From Candidatus Sordicultor aquaticus (GTDB lineage: Bacteria; Atribacterota; Atribacteria; Atribacterales; Caldatribacteriaceae): a stretch of DNA of 15,621 nt. Made by a program: the position numbers and the translations under genes. Shown here piece after piece: positions 1-7,448 of this stretch. The stretch is from NCBI GenBank assembly GCA_018056825.1, contig JAGPEW010000003.1, forward strand, positions 1-15,621. The letters run 5' to 3'. The notes below the pieces were generated by a model. It did no database searches, had not been told where the DNA came from, and worked only from the letters and a program-made list of their open reading frames with translations. The stretch's first letter is position 1. The number at the start of each line of letters is the position of its first letter.

Positions 1-154
1 CATCAATTACCTCTCCCTCTAATGCAGCTTCCCAACCCGAGCCAGCTACGATAGCTAGGTGGGGTTTTTCAGGAAAAGAGGAAACAACTTCTTGAAATCT
101 AAGAAGAATTTTTTCCGGATAATATCTGGAGAGCAAAACTTTTTCCTGAACCAT
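1..154 (-). CDS. punA: Purine-nucleoside phosphorylase, N-terminal part (runs off the window)
   Basis: Only the first 51 codons are present; the gene continues beyond the left edge. The translation begins MVQEKVLLSRYYPEK and contains AIVAGSGW (residues 35-41 plus flank), which matches the phosphate-binding GSG loop near the N-terminus of trimeric purine-nucleoside phosphorylases (usual form GIILGSGLG). The enzyme splits purine nucleosides with phosphate into base and (deoxy)ribose-1-phosphate in the cytoplasm. The start is fixed by GGAGGTG at 162-168, seven bases before the ATG at 152-154, both inside the end of deoB, so the two genes overlap by 56 bases in different frames. The pairing with phosphopentomutase is the classic nucleoside salvage couple (drm-pupG in Bacillus). 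The identification rests on a short segment plus context. Confidence 0.8.
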   Translation of the reverse strand, partial: MVQEKVLLSRYYPEKILLRFQEVVSSFPEKPHLAIVAGSGWEAALEGEVID

Positions 155-1280
155 TCCACTCCACCTCCATCAACTGAGCTATAGTAGCAGCAATATCAGA
201 AAAGGCTTCTCTTATTCCTAAAGATGGGCATCGAAAATGACCGGGACTAAAAACTAATAAGGGCACATATTCTCGAGAGTGATCGGTACTAGGAGTGGTA
301 GGGTCACAACCATGGTCAGCAGTTATAAATAAAACTTCATCTTCTCGAAGAGAAGGTAGAAAAGAGCTTAACTCTCTATCCCAACTTTCTAAAGCTTGAG
401 CAAATCCCTGAGGATTATTGCGATGACCAAAAACGGTATCAAAATCATTAAAATTAACCCATACCAGGTCTCCTTTTTTGTCTTTCTGTAATCCTTGCAA
501 AACTCGAAATCCTTCTTCATTGTTAGCTATTTTTATATTTTCTTTCAATCCTTTTCCAGCAAAGATATCTTGGATTTTGCCTACCCCAATATTTTCTTTA
601 CCTTGGCGGGCAAGAATATCAAGTATAGTATCTTTAGGAGGAGGAAGAGAAAAATCGCGTCGGTTAGCAGTTCTTTGAAATTGACCGGGGCGTCCTACAA
701 AAGGTCGAGCAATTATTCGAGCTACAGCATGCTCTCCTCTCATTATCTCTCGTGCTTTTTGGCACATTTCATAAAGCTCAGAGAGAGGAATAACCTCCTC
801 ATGAGCTGCCACTTGCAAAACACTATCAGCTGAAGTATAAACAATGGGATAACCAGTCTTTAGATGTTCTTTCCCCAATTCTTCAATGATAACTGTTCCT
901 GAGGCAGGTTTATTACCCAATATTTTTCTCCCCCAGGCTTTTTCTAATTCTTTTATAATAGAAGGAGGAAAGCCTTGAGGATACACAGGAAAAGGTTTCT
1001 CTAATATTATACCAGCTATTTCCCAGTGGCCAGTGGTAGTATCCTTACCCGGAGATTGCTCTTTCATCTTTCCAGTAAAAGCTAGAGGACTCTCTGTTCT
1101 TTTTACCCCGGGAATATCATCTATCCATCCCAGACCCAGTTTCTCTAAAGCAGGAAGAGATAACCCTCCTACCACTTGAGCAGTATTTCTCAAAGTATTA
1201 CTACCTTCATCACCATAAAAAGAAGCATCGGGTAACTCTCCTATTCCCACTCCATCTAAGAGAGCAATGATAATTCTCAT
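99..1280 (-). CDS. deoB: Phosphopentomutase
   Basis: Interconverts ribose-1-phosphate and ribose-5-phosphate (and the deoxy forms), linking nucleoside breakdown to the pentose phosphate pool; cytoplasmic, needs divalent metal. The 393-residue length is normal for the alkaline-phosphatase superfamily mutase. Visible motifs are DGVGIGE (9-15), DTTTGHWE (80-87) with Thr83 as the phosphorylated residue by alignment to the Bacillus cereus enzyme, and the metal ligands Asp9, Asp281, His286, Asp322-His323 (in TADHGCD) and His334, all spaced as in that enzyme. The ATG at 1280 directly follows the stop codon of the Nudix gene with no intervening base, and AAGGGAAG lies just upstream. Its 3' end overlaps the start of punA by 56 bases. 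Identification is very secure. Confidence 0.97.
   Translation of the reverse strand: MRIIIALLDGVGIGELPDASFYGDEGSNTLRNTAQVVGGLSLPALEKLGLGWIDDIPGVKRTESPLAFTGKMKEQSPGKDTTTGHWEIAGIILEKPFPVYPQGFPPSIIKELEKAWGRKILGNKPASGTVIIEELGKEHLKTGYPIVYTSADSVLQVAAHEEVIPLSELYEMCQKAREIMRGEHAVARIIARPFVGRPGQFQRTANRRDFSLPPPKDTILDILARQGKENIGVGKIQDIFAGKGLKENIKIANNEEGFRVLQGLQKDKKGDLVWVNFNDFDTVFGHRNNPQGFAQALESWDRELSSFLPSLREDEVLFITADHGCDPTTPSTDHSREYVPLLVFSPGHFRCPSLGIREAFSDIAATIAQLMEVEWNGSGKSFALQILSGKNSS
162..168 (-). promoter_or_regulatory. Ribosome binding site of punA, inside deoB
   Basis: GGAGGTG on the minus strand, followed by a 7-base spacer and an ATG at 154-152. It lies within the deoB coding region and decides the start of the phosphorylase gene. 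Confidence 0.8.
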
Positions 1281-1838
1281 CTATTTTTCTTCCCTTATCC
1301 ATTCATAAATACCAATTCTAGTTTTAGCATCTTTTATTTCTTGCCGGTCTAACATTTCTTGAGCTTCTTTTTTGCTTGCCTCTCGAATATAGATCAGCTC
1401 ATCTTCATCTCCGGCTCGAGCCTCTGTAACCGGTAATACCTCTTTAGCTCGAAAAAAATGGATTATCTCGTTACTATAGCCAGGAGCTAAAGTTAAAGGG
1501 AAGAGATATTGCCAGCTATTCCCGGAAAACCCGGTTTCTTCTTCTAACTCCCGCTGAGCACAAAAAAGAGGCTGTTCGTTTGGTTCTAAAGTTCCAGCAG
1601 GAATTTCCCATAGCCATTCTCCTAAAGGGGCACGAAATTGCTTGATTAAAAGGAGCTTATTTTCTTGAGTAGTGGCGATTATAGTTACTGCTCCAGGATG
1701 AACAATAAAAACTCTTTCCATCTGTCCCTGGTAAGTAATTTTAACCACCTTAAAAATTCCAGTTTTTAAGAGCACCTCTCTTTTTAGTTCCTGAGGTAGA
1801 GTAAAATTATTTTCATTCTCTGAGTAAGAAAAAAACAA
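1281..1838 (-). CDS. nudF: ADP-ribose pyrophosphatase (Nudix hydrolase)
   Basis: Hydrolyses ADP-ribose to AMP and ribose-5-phosphate. A complete Nudix box G-x5-E-x7-R-E-L-E-E-E-T-G-F is present at residues 82-104 (numbered from the TTG start), followed by the APGYSNE segment typical of the NudF/ADPRase subgroup. The start is debatable. AGAGGAGG at 1846-1853 is seven bases before a TTG at 1838 but only one base from an ATG at 1844 that forms an ATGA overlap with the upstream stop; an earlier ATG at 1865 has no ribosome site. I prefer TTG (185 residues), with 1844 as the alternative. In Bacillus nudF also lies just before the drm-pupG region, although the usual xerD gene is missing here. The product ribose-5-phosphate is the same one made by the next gene. 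Confidence 0.92.
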   Translation of the reverse strand: MFFSYSENENNFTLPQELKREVLLKTGIFKVVKITYQGQMERVFIVHPGAVTIIATTQENKLLLIKQFRAPLGEWLWEIPAGTLEPNEQPLFCAQRELEEETGFSGNSWQYLFPLTLAPGYSNEIIHFFRAKEVLPVTEARAGDEDELIYIREASKKEAQEMLDRQEIKDAKTRIGIYEWIREEK

Positions 1839-1840
1839 TA

Positions 1841-2500
1841 TCATTCCTCCTCTGGGGTTATCCATACATGGTAGACACTGATATTTGGATTTTGATTTAA
1901 CTCTTCAATTATTTTCTCCGGTTCTCGAGTAGCTAAACGCATAACTACGTAGCGATAGTCCGATTTTTGGTCCTGGTAAAAAGTAGCTAAACTGAGGATG
2001 TTCACTTCATATTTTCTAATTATTCCTGTAACTTCATGAAGAGCTCCTGGCTTTTGAGGAAGCTCTAAAGTCAAACGAGTTCCTCCTTCTCTAACTCCTA
2101 AGGTTTCCACAAAAATCTCAAAAATATCTGATTCAGTAATTATTCCTACTACTTGACCATTTTCTACCACCGGTAAACCACCAATTTGATTTTTATTCAT
2201 AATCAGAGCCGCTTCTTCAATAGGAGTATCCGGTTTTACGTAAACTACTTTCTTAGTCATAATTTCTGCTACACTCATCTTGCTCAAAAGATAAGTAATT
2301 TCAAACCTACTCAAAGTGGTAGCTTTGGAAGGAGAAGCTTCCAAAAGATCATTATAAGTAACAATACCCACCAAATTTCCCTTTTCTACCACTGGCAAAC
2401 GGCGAATATTTTTATCCTTCATAATTTTCTGCGCTTCTAGGATAGTGGTAGAAGGAGAAATGGTCACTACTTCCTTATTCATCCGATCTCTTACCAACAT
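1841..2500 (-). CDS. CBS-pair and ACT domain protein (AcuB-like sensor)
   Basis: A 219-residue soluble protein with two CBS domains (about 1-58 and 76-133; note RRLPVVEKGNLVGIVTYNDL and GGLPVVENGQVVGIITESD) followed by an ACT domain (about 142-212, LTLELPQKPGALHEVTGII). CBS pairs bind adenosine compounds and ACT domains usually bind amino acids, so this architecture, shared with AcuB-type proteins, suggests a metabolite sensor. There is no catalytic or DNA-binding domain. The ATG at 2500 has AGGAGG 8 bases upstream, and the gene overlaps the end of the oxidoreductase gamma subunit by 26 bases. That placement makes regulation of the branched-chain 2-oxoacid oxidoreductase a reasonable inference, but the ligand and partner are unknown. 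Domain call is firm, role is inferred. Confidence 0.88.
   Translation of the reverse strand: MLVRDRMNKEVVTISPSTTILEAQKIMKDKNIRRLPVVEKGNLVGIVTYNDLLEASPSKATTLSRFEITYLLSKMSVAEIMTKKVVYVKPDTPIEEAALIMNKNQIGGLPVVENGQVVGIITESDIFEIFVETLGVREGGTRLTLELPQKPGALHEVTGIIRKYEVNILSLATFYQDQKSDYRYVVMRLATREPEKIIEELNQNPNISVYHVWITPEEE
1846..1853 (-). promoter_or_regulatory. Ribosome binding site deciding the nudF start
   Basis: AGAGGAGG on the minus strand. Spacing is 1 base to the ATG at 1844 and 7 bases to the TTG at 1838, so the TTG fits far better. It sits inside the last codons of the CBS-ACT gene. Confidence 0.65.
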
Positions 2501-3053
2501 TTACTACCCCTCCTTTTTCTTCAAAACTCTTTCCTACCTGTAAAGCTTTAAAGTTAACCGATAGAAGGTTAGCTTTTTTCCTGGCCAGAATTTTTTCTAA
2601 AGCTTTCTCTACTGTAGGAAAACTCACTACTGGTCGCCGAGCCAATAAAGCTCCTAATATTACCATATTAGTAGTTTCAGCAACTCCCACTTCTTTCCCT
2701 GCTAATTCATTGGCCGGAACTTCTAAAACCTCAATATCCGGACGGGAACAACTTGCTCGAATCAGAGAAGAATTAATAACTAAAAGCCCTCCCTTCTTAA
2801 CCAAGGGAGAAAAACGATGAAAAGAGGGCTCATTCATTACTATACAAATGTCAGGATGGTCAGTAACTGTGGCTCCTATTTCCTCTTCAGAAATTATTAC
2901 TGTACAACTGGCTGTTCCTCCTCGCATTTCTGGACCATAGGAGGGAAACCAGCTTACTTCATAGCCTTCCATCATTCCCGCAGTAGCCAATACTCGTCCC
3001 AAAAAGAGGATTCCCTGCCCTCCAAATCCTCCAATCAAAATTTCATGATGCAT
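2475..3053 (-). CDS. vorC: 2-oxoacid:ferredoxin oxidoreductase, gamma subunit
   Basis: Gamma subunit of a four-subunit ferredoxin-dependent 2-oxoacid oxidoreductase. It begins EILIGGFGGQG, carries PSYGPEMRGGTASC (the conserved segment of the POR/VOR/KOR gamma domain), and VAETTNMVILGALL. Length 192 residues is normal. Two starts are possible: GTG at 3062, only one base after AAAGGAG, or ATG at 3053, ten bases after GGAG; I prefer the ATG. The 5' end overlaps the end of the beta subunit gene, and the 3' end overlaps the CBS-ACT gene, which suggests coupled translation. Substrate specificity is taken from the alpha subunit. Letter naming of Vor subunits differs between organisms. Confidence 0.92.
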   Translation of the reverse strand: MHHEILIGGFGGQGILFLGRVLATAGMMEGYEVSWFPSYGPEMRGGTASCTVIISEEEIGATVTDHPDICIVMNEPSFHRFSPLVKKGGLLVINSSLIRASCSRPDIEVLEVPANELAGKEVGVAETTNMVILGALLARRPVVSFPTVEKALEKILARKKANLLSVNFKALQVGKSFEEKGGVVNVGKRSDE

Positions 3054-3798
3054 GAGAGCCACTCTCCTTTACCTTTATTTCTCCTAGGGGAAAATAGGGA
3101 ATCATTTTTTCTTCTACCCATCGCACTGCTTCCTGAGGAGTCATACCCCAATTAGTAGGGCAGGGGGAAAGAATTTCTACCAATGCAAAGCCTTTCTTTT
3201 CTATTTGAGTGAGAAAAGCCTTTTTGATGCACCGCTTAGCCTGACTAATTAACCGAGGATTAGTTAAAGCTACTCGAGCGATGTAAGCACTCCCGTCAGC
3301 TTGAGCTAACATTTCCCCCAATTTGAAAGGGAATCCTTGTACCTCTGTATTTCTCCCTAAAGGAGAAGTAGTAGTTTTTTGCCCCGGTAAGGTAGTGGGA
3401 GCCATTTGTCCTCCTGTCATACCAAAAACGGCATTGTTAACAAAAAAAGAAGTAATAAGTTCTCCTCGATTAGCACAATGTACTATCTCTGCAGTGCCAA
3501 TGGCAGCTATATCTCCATCTCCCTGATAGGAAAAAACCACTTGATCTGGGAGAGACCTCTTTACTCCCGTAGCTACTGCTGGAGCCCGACCATGAGCGCC
3601 CATAACAAAATCAAGATCAAAAAATTCATAGATATAAACTGAACAACCGACTGGTCCTACTCCTATGGTTTTTTCAGCAATACCCAGTTCATCTATAACT
3701 TCAGCTATAAGTCTCTGTGCTAAACCATGGTGACACCCTGGACAATAAGTAAAAGGTTTATCAATCAGAGTTTTAGGTCTCTCAAAAATCGTTCTCAT
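3043..3798 (-). CDS. vorA: 2-oxoacid:ferredoxin oxidoreductase, beta (TPP-binding) subunit
   Basis: Binds thiamine pyrophosphate and carries out decarboxylation of the 2-oxoacid. The TPP/Mg motif runs from GDGD (93-96) to NN (121-122), and FTYCPGCHHG (16-25) is the N-terminal signature of the family. The 251-residue length is typical of this beta type. The ATG at 3798 overlaps the alpha stop as ATGA, with GGAG about ten bases upstream. There is no separate Fe-S cluster domain in this subunit apart from the CPGC segment and scattered cysteines, so electrons are expected to pass to the small ferredoxin encoded by the same operon. Family is firm; the preference for branched-chain substrates is inferred from the alpha subunit. 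Confidence 0.95.
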   Translation of the reverse strand: MRTIFERPKTLIDKPFTYCPGCHHGLAQRLIAEVIDELGIAEKTIGVGPVGCSVYIYEFFDLDFVMGAHGRAPAVATGVKRSLPDQVVFSYQGDGDIAAIGTAEIVHCANRGELITSFFVNNAVFGMTGGQMAPTTLPGQKTTTSPLGRNTEVQGFPFKLGEMLAQADGSAYIARVALTNPRLISQAKRCIKKAFLTQIEKKGFALVEILSPCPTNWGMTPQEAVRWVEEKMIPYFPLGEIKVKESGSHAS

Positions 3799-4862
3799 TT
3801 TTGAGCTTCTCCTCTCAAAATATCAGCAATCTTTTGCAAAACTTCGTCCACCGTAGGTATCATACCCCCTACTCTACCATAAAAGTGTACTGGAGCTCTT
3901 CCTTCTACTCCTAATCTTACATCTTCTACCATCTGGCCTAAGTTCATCTCTACCACTAGAACTCTTCCCGCTTTTTCTGCCATTTCCTGTACCGGCTTAT
4001 AGGGGAAAGGAAAAAGAGTAACAGGACGAAGAAGAGAAAGACGCCATCCTTCTTTTTCCCCTTCTCTCACTACACTTTTTAAGATACGAGCCACTGTCCC
4101 AAAACCTACGAGGAGTAAGTCAGGATTGTCTTCTTCTCCAAATATTTCCCAATCAGTATCTTCTTCTGCCATTTGCTGGTATTTTTTTTCTAACTTACGA
4201 TTAAAATTCTCTAACTCCCGAGGGTCCAATTCCATACACAGGATAAATTTGCGCTCTCCATCACCCTTTCCTCTTATAGCCCAACTTTTAGGAGGAAGAG
4301 AGGGTAATTCAACCCCTTCCCAGGTTACTGGTTCCATCATTTGCCCCAACATACCATCTCCTAAAATTTTCACCGGGTTACGGTATTTGTCAGCTAAGTA
4401 AAAAGCTCGATGAGTTAGGCTTACCAGTTCTTGCACTGAAGAAGGAGCAAGAACTAAAGTACGATAATCTCCATGACCTCCACCTCTAGTGGCTTGGAAA
4501 TAATCACTTTGAGCAGGCTGAATATTACCTAAACCTGGTCCTCCTCGGCTCATATTCACCACTACACAAGGTAGCTCAGCAGAAGCTAAATAAGAAATCC
4601 CTTCTTGTTTTAAACTGATTCCCGGTCCAGAAGAAGAAGTCATCACTCGTGCCCCAGTAGATGAGGCTCCATAAACCATATTTATGGCTGCTATTTCACT
4701 TTCCGCTTGAAGAAAAACTCCTCCCACCTCCGGAAGGCGCCGAGATAAATACTCACTAATCTCAGTTTGAGGAGTGATGGGATAACCAAAGTAAAATCTA
4801 CAACCTGCTTGAATAGCTGCCTCCGCTAACGCTTCATTACCCTTCATTAATATTCTTTCCAT
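3795..4862 (-). CDS. vorB: Branched-chain 2-oxoacid:ferredoxin oxidoreductase, alpha subunit (VorB type)
   Basis: Catalyses, with its partner subunits, oxidation of 2-oxoacids such as 2-oxoisovalerate with CoA to an acyl-CoA, CO2 and reduced ferredoxin. The 355-residue protein has the pyrimidine-binding domain (FGYPITPQTEI, 25-35), and the segment SSSGPGISLKQEGISYLASAELPC followed by RGGPGLGNIQPAQSDY, which is the pattern I know from VorB-type rather than KorA-type alpha subunits. The transketolase C-terminal-like domain follows from about residue 245 (DNPDLLLVGFGTVA). AGGGAG lies 6 bases before the ATG; the gap to the ferredoxin gene is 3 bases. Function is sure at family level; 2-oxoglutarate or pyruvate as alternative substrates cannot be excluded by eye. 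Confidence 0.93.
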   Translation of the reverse strand: MERILMKGNEALAEAAIQAGCRFYFGYPITPQTEISEYLSRRLPEVGGVFLQAESEIAAINMVYGASSTGARVMTSSSGPGISLKQEGISYLASAELPCVVVNMSRGGPGLGNIQPAQSDYFQATRGGGHGDYRTLVLAPSSVQELVSLTHRAFYLADKYRNPVKILGDGMLGQMMEPVTWEGVELPSLPPKSWAIRGKGDGERKFILCMELDPRELENFNRKLEKKYQQMAEEDTDWEIFGEEDNPDLLLVGFGTVARILKSVVREGEKEGWRLSLLRPVTLFPFPYKPVQEMAEKAGRVLVVEMNLGQMVEDVRLGVEGRAPVHFYGRVGGMIPTVDEVLQKIADILRGEAQK

Positions 4863-4865
4863 TTT

Positions 4866-5078
4866 CTACTCCCTGTAAACAGATATAGCTACATCCGGAC
4901 AAACTTGAGCGCAAAAGCCACAAGCTGTGCACTTTTCTTCATCAAAAATTGTAGCCGGATAGTAACCTTTAGAATTAAAGTCATCTTCAATGGTTAATAT
5001 TTTTTTAGGACAGATATTAACACACAGACCACAACCTTTACAAAACTCTTGATTGATAATAACTTTTGCTTTAGCCAT
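4866..5078 (-). CDS. 2[4Fe-4S] ferredoxin / delta subunit of the 2-oxoacid oxidoreductase
   Basis: A 70-residue protein with two complete cluster motifs, CKGCGLCVNICP (from residue 13) and CTACGFCAQVCP (from about residue 50), each C-x2-C-x2-C-x3-C-P. It is expected to take electrons from the TPP-containing core and pass them to free ferredoxin, acting as the delta (VorD/KorD-like) subunit. AAGGAG is 8 bases before the ATG. It is the first gene of the ferredoxin-alpha-beta-gamma set, separated by 5 bases from the ATPase gene upstream. Confidence 0.94.
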   Translation of the reverse strand: MAKAKVIINQEFCKGCGLCVNICPKKILTIEDDFNSKGYYPATIFDEEKCTACGFCAQVCPDVAISVYRE

Positions 5079-5083
5079 TTTAT

Positions 5084-5794
5084 CTACTCCTTACCCGTCC
5101 ATGGTAGATGCAAAAATCTTCGAATGCTAACCACTGCACTATCAAAAATATTCCAGGAAAGACTATCTGTTAAGTCTTTCCAGATACTTACAAAGAAAAT
5201 GGGCAAGTTTTCCCGGTGAGAAAAATCTCCGGCTTTTTGCCATCCCATTTTCAGAATTTCTTCATCAGTATATTCAATAAGATGAGTGTTAGAAATAACA
5301 GAATGAAAATCAAAATTTAAAAAAGTTTTAGCTCTCTCTATAAACTCTAAGTAAGCTTCCTCTTCCGAGAAAGGACGACAAAAATTAGTAACTAAAGTTA
5401 AGTGGACCTTTTTATTTCTCCAGAAAGATTGTAAACTCCGCCAGGATTTCATACCTTTTAAGTCTCCTCCTAAGTCTACAATGAGACGATGATTTTTATC
5501 TATTAGGGAGAGAATTTTAGAGGTTTCCTCATCCCAGACAGGAGTATCAGAATATTTACCTTTTCCTCGAGGTAATATTGAAAGCTCACTCCAAAAACGA
5601 TCGCTACGAGCAGTAAAATCAGCTTTAGTAAAATCCAAATCTAAAAGATAACTATCTATGCTCAGAGAGTTAAAAAAAGAAGTTAGGTTCAAAGCTATCT
5701 CTGTTTTCCCTACTCCGTTAGGACCAGCTAAAACGAATATTTCTTTGTTCTCTATTTCTTGAGATAAAAAATTGCTATTTTTAAGTATTTGCAT
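5084..5794 (-). CDS. MinD-like P-loop ATPase linked to the oxidoreductase operon
   Basis: A 236-residue soluble protein with Walker A GPNGVGKT (24-31), a switch-like LLDLDFTKADF (50-60) and a Walker B-like LIVDLGGD (104-111). Asn169 in VISNTHL occupies the place where MinD/ParA/CobQ-type NTPases have a base-contacting Asn. Walker A lacks the MinD signature lysine (KGGxGK), so it is a divergent member. I do not know a proven function. It sits directly upstream of the ferredoxin gene (5-base gap) and overlaps the end of recN by 14 bases, and only a weak AAGAG precedes its ATG. Its place suggests a role in assembly or control of the Fe-S/TPP oxidoreductase, by analogy with MinD-type maturation ATPases such as CooC and Mrp/Nbp35; this is inference. 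Confidence 0.8.
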   Translation of the reverse strand: MQILKNSNFLSQEIENKEIFVLAGPNGVGKTEIALNLTSFFNSLSIDSYLLDLDFTKADFTARSDRFWSELSILPRGKGKYSDTPVWDEETSKILSLIDKNHRLIVDLGGDLKGMKSWRSLQSFWRNKKVHLTLVTNFCRPFSEEEAYLEFIERAKTFLNFDFHSVISNTHLIEYTDEEILKMGWQKAGDFSHRENLPIFFVSIWKDLTDSLSWNIFDSAVVSIRRFLHLPWTGKE

Positions 5795-7448
5795 TTTGTG
5801 CTCTTTTCATCAAATTTTTAGCATAGTGAAGGGCTGAGCTATCCCTACCCTCATCTCCCATCATTCGGGCTAATTCTTGAACTCTTTCTTCTCCTGAAAG
5901 AGAGAAAACTTCCACCCAAGTACTTTTTTCATCTCCCCGTTTTTCTACTTTAAGATGATGGTGAGCAAAACAGGCGATTTGAGGTAAATGGGTAATGGAG
6001 ATAACTTGATGAGCAGTAGCAATTTTTCTCAGCTTATTTCCTACTCTAAAAGCAGTTTGACCCCCCACCCCTTGGTCAATTTCATCAAAAACTAAAATGG
6101 GAATTTCCCTCACCTCTCTGGTGAGAGATTTTATAGCTAAAATTATTCGAGATAACTCTCCACCAGAAGCTACACGTTCCACCGGAAAAAGAGGCTCTCC
6201 TGGATTTAAGGAAATGAAAAAGGAAACTTGGTCCTCCTCTTTTTTTTCTAGTTCTATCTCTAAAGCTACTTTAGGAAAGGAAAGTTCTTTTAATTCTTTT
6301 TCTAATTTTTCTTTTAGTATTTTAGCTGCTTTATCCCGGTAATAGAAAAGCTCTTCCCTTACTTCCTTTAAGTTTTTTTCTTTGGTCTCCAATTCTTCAC
6401 TCCACCTCTTCAGCTTCTCTATTTCCTCTTCAAGTTGAGATAGTCTTCCCTTCTTTTCCTCAATAAACCGGATTAAATCTCTGGTAGTTAGACAATGATA
6501 TTTTCTCTTCCACCTTTCGATTTCTGATACTTCTCTTTCCAATTCTTCTACTTTCTGAGGAGAAAAATCAAAAGAGTTTTTTATTTTTTCTACTTGATAG
6601 AGCACTTCTTGAAGCTCTAATTCCACATTTTTAAAGGTTTCCCCTATAGAAGGAGGAAAAAGGGCTAATTCATCTTTCCCTTCCCAACTTCTTCTTATTT
6701 TTCTTAACGAAGATAAAAATCCTTCTTTTTCTTCGCTTCCTGATAGGAGAGATACAATCTCTCCTATCGCTTCTCGGTATCTTTCAGAAAGTGCAGACCT
6801 CTGAAATTCTTCTTCTATTTCCTCAATTCTTTCAGGGGTCAGGCCTATTTCTCCCATTTCTTCCAACATTTCCCTTATTTCTTCTATTTCTGCTTCTTGT
6901 CCCCTTTTTAATTCCTGGATTTTATTTTTTATTTTGTCTCTTTCTTCTTTAAGACGGAGATAGCGCTCTCGATAAATTTTTCCCTCTTCATCTAAAAAAT
7001 AATCTAAAATGGCTAACTTATTACCGGGGGTAAAAAATCGGTCATTTTTTCCCTGTCCATATATATCTACAAGATGAGAAGCCACTTCCCTTAAGGTAGC
7101 TAAAGCGACACTCCTACCGTTAATATGAGCTTTACTCTTCCCCTTTTTATCTACTTCCCGGGAGAGAATCATCCCTTCTTTTATTTCTTCACCCCATCCT
7201 TTTTCTTTTAATTTTTCCTGCAGAGAGGAAGAGAAAGAAATATCAAACCACCCTTCCACTCGGGCAAAATCACTTCCTCTCCTTATCCATTCTTCTCGAG
7301 GATGAGCTCCTAAAAGGAAAGAAAAAGCATTAATCAAAAGAGATTTACCCGCTCCAGTTTCTCCAGTAACTACATTGAAACCCGGTGCAAAATTTATTTC
7401 TTGATAATCAACGATAACAAAGTTTTTAATTGTTAAAGTTTTTAGCAT
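5781..7448 (-). CDS. recN: DNA repair protein RecN (SMC-like ATPase)
   Basis: Acts in double-strand break repair, bringing DNA ends together. The 555-residue length matches the family. Walker A GETGAGKS is at 29-36, followed by a long, charged coiled-coil region (about 150-385, very rich in Glu, Lys and Arg), then the ABC signature ASGGELSRI and Walker B ILVFDEIDQGVGG with the RecN-type C-terminal lobe (ISITHLPQIACFAHHHLKVEK). The ATG at 7448 overlaps the nadK stop by 7 bases; only a weak GAAG precedes it. The nadK-recN order is the usual one in Firmicutes except that argR is missing between them. An unusual perfect inverted repeat lies inside the gene (6742-6768). Confidence 0.97.
   Translation of the reverse strand: MLKTLTIKNFVIVDYQEINFAPGFNVVTGETGAGKSLLINAFSFLLGAHPREEWIRRGSDFARVEGWFDISFSSSLQEKLKEKGWGEEIKEGMILSREVDKKGKSKAHINGRSVALATLREVASHLVDIYGQGKNDRFFTPGNKLAILDYFLDEEGKIYRERYLRLKEERDKIKNKIQELKRGQEAEIEEIREMLEEMGEIGLTPERIEEIEEEFQRSALSERYREAIGEIVSLLSGSEEKEGFLSSLRKIRRSWEGKDELALFPPSIGETFKNVELELQEVLYQVEKIKNSFDFSPQKVEELEREVSEIERWKRKYHCLTTRDLIRFIEEKKGRLSQLEEEIEKLKRWSEELETKEKNLKEVREELFYYRDKAAKILKEKLEKELKELSFPKVALEIELEKKEEDQVSFFISLNPGEPLFPVERVASGGELSRIILAIKSLTREVREIPILVFDEIDQGVGGQTAFRVGNKLRKIATAHQVISITHLPQIACFAHHHLKVEKRGDEKSTWVEVFSLSGEERVQELARMMGDEGRDSSALHYAKNLMKRAQNANT
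6742..6768. repeat. Perfect 12-bp inverted repeat with 3-base loop inside recN
   Basis: GATAGGAGAGAT (6742-6753), loop ACA, ATCTCTCCTATC (6757-6768): 12 of 12 pairs match. On the mRNA it codes for part of the coiled-coil arm, around AIGEIVSLLS. No U-run follows on the transcript, so it is not a classic terminator. Confidence 0.9.

Noticed and set aside
478..833. Open frames on the plus strand inside deoB
   Set aside because: They lie opposite well-conserved coding sequence, have no ribosome site and encode low-complexity Ser/Phe-rich peptides typical of the complement of purine-rich genes. The same holds for the plus-strand frames at 2186-2440, 2817-3155, 3323-3642, 4126-4401, 6097-6342, 9921-10247, 11152-11397, 11634-11891 and 12104-12454.
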